In this document: positions 10,926-21,837 of the stretch, in pieces
Layout: each line of letters begins with the position of its first letter
How positions within the stretch are numbered: the stretch's first letter is position 1
From: Eledone cirrhosa
Taxonomy: Eukaryota; Mollusca; Cephalopoda; Octopoda; Eledonidae
Direction of reading: 5' to 3'
Length of the DNA stretch: 64,000 bases
Assembly: GCA_964016885.1 (NCBI GenBank)
Contig: OZ024743.1
Coordinates: 166,693,522 to 166,757,521 of the forward strand
Position numbers and translations under genes: made by a program
The notes under the pieces: generated by a model
What the model was told of the DNA's origin: nothing
Databases searched by the model: none
The model's input: the letters and a program-made list of their open reading frames with translations, nothing else

Positions 10926-12200
10926 ACAGTTGCACTCTCTAGAGCCCTATTGACTCTGACACCTACATAACCTCGATAACAGAAGGTCTTGACAATGATG
11001 CTATGGTTGTAGCTCAACAAACAGATGATGACATCATGGCCTACTGCACTGCTGTTACTTCCCTTTCCTTGCAGGATATACATTTCGGCTCCAACAGAAT
11101 AACCCTCCTTTGTGATGTGTCCACCAGGAAACCATGACCAATCATCTTGTTAGCCTAGCACAGATAAGTTTTTGATATCATTCATGAACTTTCTCACTTA
11201 AGTACGAAAGCCACGTGGTGCCTGATGCCACACACATTTGTCTGGCATGGTATGGCCAAGCAAATTGGGGAGTCAACCAAAACTTGCATTTCCTGCCAAC
11301 AAGCTAAAATCTATCAGCATACTAAAGCACCTCTCGACAGCTATGAACCCCAACAGGCCTGTTTAAGCCATATTAACATTGCCCTACCACCACCATTTAC
11401 TGACCATGGTAGGTCATTTTACTTGGCCTGATCCCATATTTCTCTGCAACATGGAAACACAAAGAAATTACTTGCACCTTCATTACAACTTGGGTCACTC
11501 ATTCTGGTGTCCCAGACAACATCTCCTTTGACCACAGACCTCAAATTACCTTGAACCTGTGGAATGACATGTGTGAACTTTTTGGCATCAACATGAAACA
11601 CACAAGAGCCTATCACCCCCATGCTAACAGCTATGTAGAGAGATTTCACTGCTGCTTGAAGGAATCCCTCACAACCAGATTTAACGGGCCCAATTGGATC
11701 AACCAACTTTCATGGGTAATGTTGGGAATCCACACTGCCCCTGTGGAAATAGTATACAGTGCTCTGCGTACTGTGCAGGGGAATTCATTTCAAACATGAA
11801 GTCAGACCTAGATGCCAAAAAGTATCTTGAACAACACAGAGAAAACGTGGGCCAGTTATGCCCTACTCCTATGTTAACACATGATACACCTAAGTCCTCT
11901 GTACCAAATCACCTCCACAAAGTGAAGTTTGTTTTCGTTCATCGTGATGCATGACGAAAACCCTTCAGTCACCCTATGACAGACTATACAAAGTGATTCA
12001 TTCAGGAGACAAGTCATTTCAACTCCTGATTGGAGGATGACAGGACGTGGTTTCCAGTGATAGATTAAAACCAGCCAACCTTGACATTAACAGCCCCACT
12101 CAAGTAGCTTAACCACCAAACAGAGGTCATGCTAAGCAAGTCACACCGACTTCTGACAATGAACAATCGCCAAGGAACCAAATAACTACATGCATGGATC
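10926..12200 (+). pseudogene. G1 integrase, broken
   Basis: Resumes with the RNase H-integrase linker (QDIHFGSNRITLLCDVST, 11070-11130). A zinc-binding remnant follows at 11225-11345 (CISCQQAKIYQHTKAPL). The core at 11551-11700 keeps AYHPHANSYVERFHCCLKES, which includes the last catalytic Glu. The C-terminal part near 11960-12070 reads YKVIHSGDKSF and SSDRLKPANL. Frame changes occur between blocks. In an intact element this enzyme joins the cDNA to chromosomal DNA. Confidence 0.82.
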
Positions 12201-12590
12201 AGGTGGTAAAAATACCTTATCGGTTCCAACGACAATCAACAGTTCTGAGAGGGAGCTATGTAGAGCATTGCCTGTTAGCTAGTAAAAGACGAACTCTTGA
12301 TGAAGGACCTTTTACTACAGACTTGTTATTGAACAGATCAGAAGAGAAATTACCCAATGAGGAGGGTAAAAAGAACTAGAATTTAGGGGTAGATTGCTTT
12401 TTCTTACATTTATAACGGCGGCGAAGATTCGAAACCGAATCTGAGCTTTCCCGCCTCTGGGACAAGCCGTGGCTACTTGTTTACGCCCGGTTGACCAACC
12501 CCTTGGGAGATGCTAACCACAGGTCAGAGGTTGTTTACACCTGGCAGAAAAGAGGTCAGATGATATATCCATCCTTCTAACTTCAACCGT

Positions 12591-12598
12591 TATAAATA
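12591..12598 (+). promoter_or_regulatory. TATA box in G2 5' LTR (first copy)
   Basis: TATAAATA in the duplicated LTR segment. A second identical box is at 12687-12694, and the 3' LTR has one at 23857-23864. Position inside the LTR fits an RNA polymerase II promoter; no expression data. Confidence 0.6.
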
Positions 12599-12686
12599 CA
12601 AGGGTTGTTTACGCCCGGCAGACCAATTCCTTGGGAGATGCTAACCACAGGTCAGATGATATATCTATCCTTCTAACTTCAACCCT

Positions 12687-12694
12687 TATAAATA
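12687..12694 (+). promoter_or_regulatory. TATA box in G2 5' LTR (second copy)
   Basis: Second TATAAATA created by the 96-bp tandem duplication; the 3' LTR lacks this extra copy. Confidence 0.55.
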
Positions 12695-13343
12695 CAAGGG
12701 TTGTTTACACCCGGCAGAAAAAGGGAGACCACAGACAAGACAGGACGTACTTCACCAACGCTGTCAATACTCCCTTCACGAAAAACAGTCTGTCCACTAA
12801 TTTCTCACACGCCATTCCCGCCTGGCTGATTGATTACTACTACTGCTAAGACAAGAAAGTATACTAATACGCACACACGCACACATAGTAGGTTCACACA
12901 GTTTTCATTTTACATGCACCAATTCTGTCTGTCATATTGTATCTTTCAGATACAACACAAATTTTATTATAATCGTATTCTGTGATACTTGTATTTACGT
13001 GGCTCGAAGAGCCGCCAACTCATTGTACGAATATTTCATGTTATAGATTTTATCATTCAATATTCAAATTGAATATTGTTATAATAAAATAAACATTGTA
13101 ACAACACAATCCTGGTATTATTCTTTGCATTGAAATCATCATACCAACAATTCCATCTATTCGTTACACATTTGTAAACGATTGTCATGCAATAAGTAAC
13201 AATTCAACAAATCACCGTTTGTTGTTAATTTGCATGTAGTTTAACTAAAGCTATATATGCATATATATATATATATAAATATATATCATCATACCAACAA
13301 TTTTGAAATCATCATACCAACAATTCCAATTATCCGTTACAAC

Positions 13344-13354
13344 TGGTGACCCCG
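13344..13354 (+). promoter_or_regulatory. G2 primer-binding site
   Basis: TGGTGACCCCG directly after the LTR end, the position and TGG start expected for a tRNA primer site. The same word follows the 5' LTR of G3 on the other strand (21391-21404), so the two elements share a primer type. Confidence 0.75.
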
Positions 13355-13391
13355 TGAAACAGACACACAACCTTCTGATTATTCACTACAA

Positions 13392-14000
13392 ATGATGTCT
13401 CTAGCACACATCGATTCATCTACGGCAGAAATGGCAGTCCGGGTGGCGTTTACATTAAAGATACCACCGTTCTGGGTGCACGATCTAACACTGTGGTTCG
13501 CGCACATCGAAGCGCAGTTCGCATCGAACCGGATCGTTAGCGAGGCATCTCGTTTAACACATGTCATTGGTTCGATGTCTCCGGAGATTATGAATGAGGT
13601 TCGAGACCTCATTTTAGCTCCACCCGGTTCTGTGTCATATGACACATTTGAAACAATGTTAATTAAGAGGACGTCAGAGTCACAGCAGAAGCGCTTGCAC
13701 CAGGTCCTCATATCGGAGGAATTAAGAGATAAAAAGCCGACGCAACTCCTACGGCGAATGAAGCAGCTCCTGGGTGAACATAAACTCCCGGATGAAATTT
13801 TCAAGCAACTCTTCCTCCAGCGTTTGCCTTCTGCCACACAAGTTGTCTTAGCGTCCACCAGGGAGTCTACCTCCATTGAAGAACTCGCCGAGCTGGCAGA
13901 TAAAATCACGCAGGTACCACATCCGCACTCAACTTTAGCGAATGTGACGCCAGACGTGCCTTTCACCAATCCCTTCCTTCAACCCTCCAGTGCCACATAG
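13392..14000 (+). CDS. G2 gag-like capsid protein
   Basis: A 202-residue frame starting at the second base of CAAATGATG, about 40 bases after the primer site. It resembles the retrotransposon gag capsid region ([18 protein letters not shown] near residue 26, [11 protein letters not shown], then [16 protein letters not shown]). It would form the intracellular particle that packages element RNA. The frame stops at 14000, ten bases after the pol-frame start, so a +1 frame change would join it to pol. The zinc-binding-like CWYH...C block (14173-14226) is encoded in the pol frame. A 196-residue antisense frame here is a shadow. Whether the protein is made from this nested copy is unknown. Confidence 0.82.
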   Translation: MMSLAHIDSSTAEMAVRVAFTLKIPPFWVHDLTLWFAHIEAQFASNRIVSEASRLTHVIGSMSPEIMNEVRDLILAPPGSVSYDTFETMLIKRTSESQQKRLHQVLISEELRDKKPTQLLRRMKQLLGEHKLPDEIFKQLFLQRLPSATQVVLASTRESTSIEELAELADKITQVPHPHSTLANVTPDVPFTNPFLQPSSAT

Positions 14001-15938
14001 ATGCCCGATCTACACCAGTTACTGGCACAGCAAGCAACAGATACATGCCTTGACGCAACAAATTCAGGCCTTGTCACTGGGTAACCCTGCCACGCGTCGG
14101 TCTAACAGTCGAACTCGACGATTCGGTAGTCGCTCAAGAAGTCCGAGCGCATGTCGTGATTCACAAGAAATGTGTTGGTACCACCAAAAATTCGGAAGAC
14201 GGGCGCGCAAGTGCAGCCATCCCTGTTCATTTGTGTCGATGTCGAATCAGGGAAACGACACAGCCAAAATACTGAATGCGACGGACGATTCTGGCCCTCA
14301 TAATCAAAGTCACCTGTTTTTCATTCAGGATCGCGTCATAGGCACACGTTTCCTGGCCGACACCAGTTTTGAAGTCAGCATCATCCCGGTTTCCTGCGTT
14401 CCTGGAAAAAGGAAAGAAACACCAGCATGGCTCCATGCGGTGAATCATTCACCTATTCCGACCAACGGAAAGCAGTCCCTGACACTAAATTTAGGACTAC
14501 GCCGCACTTTCCCTTGGGTATTCGTTGTGGCTAAGCTGCCGACCTCTATTTTAGGAGCTGATTTTCTTCAGCACTTCTCACTGCTAGTGGACCTGAAAAA
14601 CAGACGACTCGTTGACAACTCCACTGGTTTTGCTGTGCGCGGCATAGCCGCTCGGACAGCCACAGTCAGTCCAGTTATTTCACGATCGGCAACAACAACC
14701 CGGCACAGCTATATAATCAACAAATATCCAGATGTAGCTCGACCAGTATTCAACGCTTGCCCTGTAAAACATGACGTCACCCACCACATAAAAACACACG
14801 GCCCACACGCTGCACGACCTAGAAGGCTACCACCAGACCGTCTGAAGTCCGTCAGACAAGAACTTCAACACATGCTGGATCTCGGCATTATACATCCGTC
14901 CAGCAGCAACCGGTCCTCACCCATACAATGTGTACCCAAGAAGTCGTCGAACGACTGGCGAATCTGTGGCGACTACCGTGCACTGAACAACTGCACCGTG
15001 CCTGACTCTTATCCAGTGCCTCATCTACAGGACTTCTCTAGCTCGCTGCACGGGGCTCGCATATTTTCGAAGATCCATCTTGTACGAGCTTACAATCAGA
15101 TACCTGTGGAGCCCGCTGATATTCCGAAGACCGCAGTCACAACACACTTTGGAATGTTCGAATTCCTGCGTATGCCTTTTGGTTTGCGTAATGCAGCGCA
15201 GACATTGCAACGGTTCATCGATAGTCACCAGATGTCTACCTTTTGTATATACATTGATGACTTACTGGTGGCCAGCGGCTCCCATGAAGAACATGAGAGG
15301 CACCTGCACCTGCTATTCGCACGTTTGCGTGAATACGGAATTGTTATCAACCCCAGCAAATGTGAGTTAGGAGTTGCGTCCCTTCATTTTCTGGGACACA
15401 TCATTGACAAAGATAGTATTCGCCCACTTAAGGAGAAGGAGAAAGTCAAATCCATCATTGATTTTCCACAACCTACATCTTTCCGCAAACTGCGTGAATT
15501 TCTTGGCCTGGTGAACTTCTACAGAAGATTTATACCCCACTGTTCAGAGACAGCCCAACCGCTCACAGATTTGCTGCGGCAGCGTACAACCAAAAACGCG
15601 AACATCAATCTCAGCGAAAAAGAATGTATCGCTTTCGCTGAGTTGAAGAAAATGTTGTCCGAGGCTACAATGCTGAGTTACCCCAAACCTGAGGCCCCAA
15701 TCTGTTTATTGACTGATGCATCCGATTTCGGAGTTGGAGGTGTGCTTCAACAACTCTCTGGCGATATTTGGCGACCTGTATCTTTTTTCTCTAAGCGATT
15801 AAAACCCGCCGAAACTAAGTACAGCACATTCAGTCGTGAATTATTAGCAGCATACCTTGCTGTCAAGCATTTTCGACACATGCTAGAAGGTCGTGTGTTC
15901 TCCATATACACCAACCACAAACCACTAGTGTACGCGTT
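13990..15938 (+). pseudogene. G2 pol, N-terminal part (protease, RT, start of RNase H)
   Basis: About 650 codons open from 13990. The order is a CWYHQKF...CSHPC block; a protease-like segment with DTSFEVSII where DTGAEVS-type is usual; RT with [26 protein letters not shown] and the catalytic YIDDLLVAS near 15250; [15 protein letters not shown]; and RNase H with [15 protein letters not shown] and [12 protein letters not shown]. The region before YIDD is two codons shorter than in G3. The frame is broken at the RNase H TNHKPL block by insertion of G3 at 15939; the last codons of the open frame read into that LTR. The Gly-to-Ser change in the protease active-site motif would probably inactivate it. 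Confidence 0.88.
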
Positions 15939-16370
15939 TTTAGGAAATTGGTATCGGTGTACATGCAACATAATATAAAAGACAGTAAATACCGGTGTGT
16001 GTGTGGTAATAAAGTTTTTACTTCATGGAAGTCAAAAGGCATTAAATATAAGGGTTTGTTACCCGATGGTCATAATACAAGGCTGAAGTTGGTAGAGACA
16101 TCTTAGGCTCTCATCTCAGGCTGCAAGTTGCATTGAGCTTGGTAACGAAAGGGTCGTCAAGAAGGAATCACAAGCTAAGGTCGAAGGTGTTACCACTTCA
16201 GGAATCAGGAGGCGAGAGAGGGATTTCGTGGTCAACCGCTCCTTTTATATCTGTTGACCGGAAGTGACCACCAGGGAGTCTGTCAATCCCAAAGGGAAGC
16301 AACTCCACCTACTTCCTGTCTAGAGAGCGGTGATGAGATTGTCATGGCAGGGGAGGCAACTCTTACTACA
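15939..16370 (-). repeat. 3' LTR of G3
   Basis: Downstream LTR in the element's sense. It differs from 21406-21837 at GGGTTTGTTA versus GGGTTTATTA, CAATCCCAAA versus CAATCCTAAA and GAGGCAACT versus GAGGAAACT. The first difference removes a minus-strand AATAAA present in the other LTR. A purine-rich GGCGGGAGATAA lies immediately upstream (16371-16382 on the plus map). Confidence 0.95.
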
Positions 16371-17001
16371 TTATCTCCCGCCAGATTTTAAAACGTAAAA
16401 ATCGAAAGAAGCATGCATGGAGTAAGATGGCGGGCATGTAAGAGGCATGAGAACTATGGTACAGAGTAATGGAAGTAAGAGAAGAGGTCAAAAGTTCAAA
16501 TATCTAAAATACAGTTAACATGTGTGCAGTCACATGACAGCAGTAAAGAATGTGTTCCAGAGAATGAATGCAGGTGGTTTCTGGGCTGTGGTATAACATG
16601 AAATGTCCAACTTCCGAAGGTAATTTCTCACAGGCAGAGTGCTGCAGAAATAAATTGTCTGGCTTGTTCTGCTGGTTTTAGTTGTTGATGAAGCTGTGTT
16701 GTTGTCGTTGATGTTGTGAATGCGTTGACCTGGAAGGGTCAAGAGGCCAGCGACCAGAGAAATAAGCATTCTTAATAAATGCGCGGTTTTCAACGGTAAA
16801 TTTACGTGGTAAATTTATAAACCGGCAAATAGAAGAATATAGCTTAAAATGTTCGTTGTAAAGGAAACGAAAAACATATATATACATCCAGTGAAATGGT
16901 AATGAGAAGTACATTGCAATACAATAAATCAATAAATAACAAGAACAGCAAAAAAAATATATATATATAAGGCTCCAATGGCCAGTTCACATAAAAATAG
17001 T
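16371..17001 (-). other. G3 untranslated region between pol and 3' LTR
   Basis: About 630 bp without a supportable frame. It contains the polypurine-tract candidate next to the LTR and a short (AT)n near 16959. Small open frames here lack motifs. Confidence 0.6.
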
Positions 17002-20000
17002 TTAGCAGAACTTTTTGGGCCAGTGGACTCTCCGACCGGAACGGGTCGTAGTCTTGTATGTAGGTGAAGGTGGGGCAGAAGGAGCAGGTGTATGCACAAG
17101 AGAGAAAGATTGGGATATTTGTGGCTCGGGTGTATGAGCGTCATTGTGTGCCCTTTTCAGTCTATCCACCGAAATTGTCTCTCTGGACCCCTTAACGTCT
17201 ACAGTGAAATGTTTGTCAGTGCGTGATAACACACGGTAGGGTCCAGAGTATGGTTGTGTGAGGGGTGGTCTCACAGCATCGTTCCTTACGAACACATGGG
17301 TCCACGAGGCAATGTCCCTCGGGACCGCAGGTTTTACAGTTTGCTTCCTCGTATCCATCGGCGGCAGGTCCTGTAAATAAGAACGCAGACGGGATACGTA
17401 GGAAAGCGGATCTTGGAAAGCAAGATCAACAGGAGCAAGCATTTGCCCAGGCAACGCTAGAGGAGCACCGTAAATTAATTCAGCCGGGGAGAACCCAAGG
17501 TCCTCCTTTATTGATGACCGAATTCCTAATAACACAATAGGAAGGTATTCGCTCCAACGTTGAGAGTCTGGATAGGCGCGAAGAGCGGCCTTTAATTGGC
17601 GGTGGAATCGTTCCACCATTCCATTTGAAGCAGGATGATAGGCTGTGGTCCGAATCCGTTGAGCTCCAATTATTTTGGTGAGCTCAGAGAAGAGATGGGA
17701 CTCGAATTGTCTACCGCAGTCTGTGGTGAGTGTAGTTGGTACCCCAAAGCGGGTAATCCACCCTGATACCAGGGCACGTGCTACAGTCTCAGCAGTCATG
17801 TCTTGTAAAGGGATGGCTTCAGGCCATCGCGAAAAACGATCGACACACGTCAATATGTAGGAATATCCACTGCTGAATGGCCAAGGTCCAACGATGTCAA
17901 TGTGGATGTGTTGGAACCGAGCATCTGGAGTGGTGAAAGTACCCAGTGGAGTCCGGATGTGTCTATGGATCTTCGATTTCTGGCAAGCGATACAGGAACG
18001 GCACCAAGCAGCAATGTCGCGCCTCATATTTGGCCAGAAGAATCTGGCTGTTATGAGTTTAACTGTGGCAGCAGATCCTGGATGAGAAATGTTGTGCAAA
18101 GCCAGGAACACAATTCGACGGTGAGTCTGAGGAACAAGTGGTCGTGGTGCATCAGTGGATACATCACAAAGAATCTGCCTGTCGGTGGTGGACAAGGGCA
18201 GATATTTGAAAATGCAAGTCGCAAATTCAGTAGAAAGAGTGTCCAACGATTGGAGTGGAGGTTGGTCTGCAGCTAAACGACCTAAGTCGATCTCCTGGGA
18301 TGACGAGATGGAGCTAATTGGCAAACGTGATAATGCGTCTGCAACTATGTTGTGCGAGCCGGCAATGTGCTGGATATCGTTTGTAAATTGTGAAACGTAG
18401 TCCAGGTGCCTTGTCTCTCTGGGCGAATATCTGTCGGCTTTGGCCCTCAAAGCGAAGGTCAACGGTTTGTGGTCGGTAAAAACCGTAAAATTTCTCCCCT
18501 CAAGGATATGAGAGAAATGTTTTACCGACAGATATATGGCTAATAATTCCCGCCCAAACGTGCTATAACGCGTTTCTACTGGTTTCAACTTCCTCGAGAA
18601 AAATGCCAAAGGTTGTTGGTTTTCCGCGTAAGACTGCTGTAAAACTGCTCCAACAGCGGTATCAGATGCATCAACACAAAGCGAAAGCTTGGCCTCTGGT
18701 ACCGGGTGGGCTAGCAAAGAAGAACTAGCGAGGGCTGTCTTGGCAGACTGGAAGTCCTGAAGCTGTCCTTGTGTCAAGGAAATGTCTTCATTCTTCTTAC
18801 GACGATTTTTTAAAATGTCAGTAAGGGAAGATAGCCAATTAGCACAATGAGGAATGAAACGCCTATAGAAATTGATTAGGCCTAAGAAGTGACGCAACTG
18901 GTGAAGTGTAGTAGGCGGAGGTAACTCCTGTATGGCTTGAACTCGCTGAGGGAGCGGTCTAATACCTTCGGCGTCGATGAGGTGGCCCAAAAAATGTAGG
19001 GAAGTGGAACCGAAAACACACTTTGCAGGATTCACGCGAACGCGGTAATCCTGAAGTCGCCGAAGTAAGAGAAGCATGTGGCGCATATGCTCTTCCGGAG
19101 AGGAACTAGCGACGAGAATATCGTCTATGTAAGCATAGACGAAGTCCAGACCACGCGTGACCTCGTCTATGAACCACTGAAAAGTGCTAGCGGCGTTCCT
19201 GAGTCCGAAAGGCATGGTCAAAAATTCGAATGATCCGAAAGGGGTTGTAATTGCAGTTTTCGGAATATCCTCCTTCCTGACCGGAATTTGGTGGTAGGCT
19301 CGCACTAAATCTAACTTAGAAAAAATCTTACACCCCTGCAGTGAAGATGCAAAATCGTGGAGATGGGGAATGGGATACCTATCCGGGACGGTCATGGCAT
19401 TTAACCTCCTATAATCCCCCGTGGGTCTCCAGTCGCCGAAAGTCTTGGGCACCATGTGTAACGGTGAAGCCCAAGGACTCGTAGATAGACGAATAATGCC
19501 CAGCTGCAGCATATGGTCGAACTCTGACCGTGCTACCTTTAATTTTTCTGTCGGTAAGCGGCGTGGACGCGAAAACACTGGGGCACCGGTGGTGGAAACG
19601 AAATGTTCGGTCGAGTGTGCTGGGTCAGTGACTCGAAAATTTCCATCCGTGAGCTCCGGGAAAGAACCCAGTAACGCATGGTAAGCGTCACCAGCGGCAG
19701 CGATAAAGAACACGGGGCTGACTATTGGGGCATTGGCTTCCTGGCCATGAATTGAAAAGCCGGTGATGTTATCCACCAGGCGTTGGCCACGGACGTCCAC
19801 AGTTAAAGAGAAGTTGTGGAGGAAATCCGCTCCTAAGATGGGATATGGCAAATCGGCAACCGTAAAAATCCACTTAAAATCCCTTCGAAGATTTAGGAAT
19901 TTAAGAGGGAGCGAGATTTGCCCGTACGTCTTTATAGACGAGTGGTTAACTGCCTGCAGCGTAACAGATGACTCTATGGGGGTATCTTTCAGGCAATGGA

Positions 20001-20115
20001 CCGGCCAGATACTACAGGAGGCTCCTGTATCCACGAGGAAACCTCTTCCGGATATTAGGTCCTTAATGAAGAAATGGCGGTTTGGTGGCTTTATGTTGAG
20101 GCCATCTGTCCCCAT
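17002..20115 (-). CDS. G3 pol polyprotein, intact
   Basis: A 1037-residue uninterrupted frame starting at ATG. Order: protease with DTGAS (residues 29-33); RT with [23 protein letters not shown] and catalytic YIDD (329-332); [15 protein letters not shown]; RNase H with [15 protein letters not shown] and [11 protein letters not shown]; an integrase zinc-binding region with ALHNISH...[15 protein letters not shown]; an integrase core with [21 protein letters not shown] and [15 protein letters not shown] (D,D,E); and a C-terminal GPYRVLSR...DRLKRAH block. The protein makes element cDNA and inserts it in the genome. All catalytic motifs look present. It lies in a different frame from gag, so a frameshift or separate start is needed. 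The length is normal for a Gypsy pol. Confidence 0.93.
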   Translation of the reverse strand: MGTDGLNIKPPNRHFFIKDLISGRGFLVDTGASCSIWPVHCLKDTPIESSVTLQAVNHSSIKTYGQISLPLKFLNLRRDFKWIFTVADLPYPILGADFLHNFSLTVDVRGQRLVDNITGFSIHGQEANAPIVSPVFFIAAAGDAYHALLGSFPELTDGNFRVTDPAHSTEHFVSTTGAPVFSRPRRLPTEKLKVARSEFDHMLQLGIIRLSTSPWASPLHMVPKTFGDWRPTGDYRRLNAMTVPDRYPIPHLHDFASSLQGCKIFSKLDLVRAYHQIPVRKEDIPKTAITTPFGSFEFLTMPFGLRNAASTFQWFIDEVTRGLDFVYAYIDDILVASSSPEEHMRHMLLLLRRLQDYRVRVNPAKCVFGSTSLHFLGHLIDAEGIRPLPQRVQAIQELPPPTTLHQLRHFLGLINFYRRFIPHCANWLSSLTDILKNRRKKNEDISLTQGQLQDFQSAKTALASSSLLAHPVPEAKLSLCVDASDTAVGAVLQQSYAENQQPLAFFSRKLKPVETRYSTFGRELLAIYLSVKHFSHILEGRNFTVFTDHKPLTFALRAKADRYSPRETRHLDYVSQFTNDIQHIAGSHNIVADALSRLPISSISSSQEIDLGRLAADQPPLQSLDTLSTEFATCIFKYLPLSTTDRQILCDVSTDAPRPLVPQTHRRIVFLALHNISHPGSAATVKLITARFFWPNMRRDIAAWCRSCIACQKSKIHRHIRTPLGTFTTPDARFQHIHIDIVGPWPFSSGYSYILTCVDRFSRWPEAIPLQDMTAETVARALVSGWITRFGVPTTLTTDCGRQFESHLFSELTKIIGAQRIRTTAYHPASNGMVERFHRQLKAALRAYPDSQRWSEYLPIVLLGIRSSIKEDLGFSPAELIYGAPLALPGQMLAPVDLAFQDPLSYVSRLRSYLQDLPPMDTRKQTVKPAVPRDIASWTHVFVRNDAVRPPLTQPYSGPYRVLSRTDKHFTVDVKGSRETISVDRLKRAHNDAHTPEPQISQSFSLVHTPAPSAPPSPTYKTTTRSGRRVHWPKKFC

Positions 20116-20126
20116 CAGAGGACCTC

Positions 20127-20921
20127 TTATGCGTTTACCGCCTTATGATAGGAGCAAGGTTGCACGCAGTGCTTCGCGTTCTCAGCAAATCGCTCGTGGT
20201 ACCAGCATAGGGATGAAGCTGGTGATTTGGAACGCCGTCTGAAACTTTGCGATCTCCCGCGACTGCGGGAGCGCGAACAGCCACCACACAAGGCCTTCAT
20301 CTTGTGGAGCTCCATGGTGAGCTCCTGAATGGACCTTTGCATCGCAATGATAGTCGAGCTGTCTGTTGGTGCTGCCGCGTAGATCGCATGGCCGTGTGTG
20401 GCCCGAGCTGGGTGTTGAACAGCGGCGAGGGGGTCGCTGTCTCCGACATTCGTCACCTCGAAAATTTTGTCCGCAGATGAGGCAAGCTGCTCAACCGTGC
20501 TTGAATCCCTCATGGGGGCCAAAATTGCCTGTACGTTTGTCGGCAGGCGCGAAAAGAACAACTGCTTCAGCAGGACAGTTTCCACTGCAGACCCCTCCGT
20601 TAGGTCCTTCATTCGCCTAAGGAGGTTCGATGGGGTGCCATCCCCTATATGCTCCAGATGGACCAGAGCCCTAAATCTCTTCTCTGAAGACTGTTCTGTC
20701 CGGCTGAGTATTTCAGCCTTCAGAGACGTGTACGACGAGTCTGTCGTTGCCTCTAACACGAGGTCCTTAACCGCTGGGAGAATTGCCGGCGGAATTGCGC
20801 TGAGGACCACAGAATGTTGTAGTTACTTGTTAACTCTGTTCGCCCTGAAGAAAGCTTCTAACTGCGAGAACCATAGCCTTACGTCGCCCGTGTACGTTGG
20901 CAGAACAGAGTGGGAAGCCAT
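20127..20921 (-). pseudogene. G3 gag with one in-frame stop
   Basis: The likely start is the ATG at 20921 (MASHSVLPTYTGDVRLWFSQ). The frame then meets TAA at 20823-20825 and is open again for 227 codons down to 20127. The remainder resembles G2 gag (PSNLLRRMKDL, then LKQLFFSRLPTNVQAILAPM) and ends with an Arg/Ser-rich stretch and CWYHERF...HCVQPC. Alignment with G2 gag places the stop in a region where the two differ by about one residue, so a small indel or nonsense mutation is likely. The stop probably blocks autonomous movement of this copy despite the open pol. Confidence 0.8.
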
Positions 20922-21390
20922 TGGTATGCCGTAGTAATCTACCGTTTGGGAAAAATGTCTCTAACGTAACAGAAAAGGAAAACTAAATTCTTTCGTCAGA
21001 CCACTGGACCGGAAAAATAATGCATCCGGGACAATGTGCGAACAAGCGATTACTTGAATGCTGTTATACTACGTTAAGTGCGAGGAACCTAAAAACTAAA
21101 AAAAAAAAAATCCAACATGGCGGACTATTTCGCGCCAAAAACACTATTGATGGAGAAGAGAGACTCCATCTTGTCATCCTCAGAAATTTTTTAGCCAGAG
21201 AAGCGAAAGGCAGAAAAGGAGAGAAAACAGAAGGCAAAAACATTTATACAATTGCGGTTTGTCTGTGTGTCAATAATTGTAGGTGTTCCTTTTGTATTAA
21301 ATTATATTTTTCTCTCTTTTTTTTTTTTTATATCATATTAAATACACTGTATACCATTTCCCATTCTTTTTTTTTTTTTTTTTTAAATCA
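20922..21390 (-). other. G3 leader between primer site and gag
   Basis: Non-coding leader with long A/T homopolymer runs (about 21316-21330 and 21367-21384). Nothing else is supported. Confidence 0.55.
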
Positions 21391-21404
21391 CGTCGGGGTC
21401 ACCA
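21391..21404 (-). promoter_or_regulatory. G3 primer-binding site
   Basis: On the minus strand TGGTGACCCCGACG, one base inside the 5' LTR. It has the same core as in G2 (13344-13354). Confidence 0.8.
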
Positions 21405-21405
21405 C

Positions 21406-21837
21406 TTTAGGAAATTGGTATCGGTGTACATGCAACATAATATAAAAGACAGTAAATACCGGTGTGTGTGTGGTAATAAAGTTTTTACTTCATGGAAGTC
21501 AAAAGGCATTAAATATAAGGGTTTATTACCCGATGGTCATAATACAAGGCTGAAGTTGGTAGAGACATCTTAGGCTCTCATCTCAGGCTGCAAGTTGCAT
21601 TGAGCTTGGTAACGAAAGGGTCGTCAAGAAGGAATCACAAGCTAAGGTCGAAGGTGTTACCACTTCAGGAATCAGGAGGCGAGAGAGGGATTTCGTGGTC
21701 AACCGCTCCTTTTATATCTGTTGACCGGAAGTGACCACCAGGGAGTCTGTCAATCCTAAAGGGAAGCAACTCCACCTACTTCCTGTCTAGAGAGCGGTGA
21801 TGAGATTGTCATGGCAGGGGAGGAAACTCTTACTACA
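21406..21837 (-). repeat. 5' LTR of G3
   Basis: 432 bp, nearly identical to 15939-16370. On the minus strand it holds a TATA box (ATATAAAA, 21710-21717) and AATAAA near 21525. It is flanked by CGTT at 21838-21841. Confidence 0.95.
21710..21717 (-). promoter_or_regulatory. TATA box in G3 5' LTR
   Basis: ATATAAAA on the minus strand, about 120 bases from the LTR start. A plausible RNA polymerase II promoter for the element; inferred from sequence only. Confidence 0.5.

Larger units (their letters stand above)
8370..12200 (+). mobile_element. Decayed Ty3/Gypsy retrotransposon G1
   Basis: The order gag C-terminus, protease, RT, RNase H, integrase is preserved, but it is split by many frameshifts and stops and by repeat X at about 10262-10925. 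No LTRs could be recognised; the 5' part abuts a PLE and the 3' part runs into the G2 5' LTR. It is the most eroded of the three Gypsy elements, hence probably the oldest. Confidence 0.85.
12411..13341 (+). repeat. 5' LTR of Gypsy element G2
   Basis: Matches 23680-24432 at the other end of G2 in the same orientation. Begins TATAACGG and ends CCGTTACA, imperfect inverted termini. It lies two bases before a primer-binding-like TGGTGACCCCG. It contains hairpin AGATTCG-AAAC-CGAATCT at 12425-12442, two TATAAATA boxes and an AATAAAATAAA signal near 13085. A 96-bp tandem duplication (about 12601-12696) makes it longer than the 3' LTR. A 24-bp block (ATCATCATACCAACAATT...) recurs near 13140 and 13315. 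Confidence 0.88.
15939..21837 (-). mobile_element. Complete nested Ty3/Gypsy retrotransposon G3
   Basis: Two 432-bp direct repeats (15939-16370 and 21406-21837) bound gag and pol read on the minus strand. By eye the LTRs differ at three positions (about 0.7%), indicating recent insertion. The 4-bp CGTT target duplication (15935-15938 and 21838-21841) and the clean continuation of G2 RNase H coding on both sides prove insertion into G2. The element starts TGTAGTAAGAG and ends CCTAAA on its own strand. The primer site lies directly inside the 5' LTR. Confidence 0.95.

Noticed and set aside
13379..13969. 196-codon minus-strand open frame
   Set aside because: Antisense to G2 gag, which has clear gag motifs.
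15900..15978. Natural C-terminus of G2 pol at 15978
   Set aside because: The final codons come from the G3 LTR; homology to RNase H stops at the CGTT insertion site and resumes at 21838.
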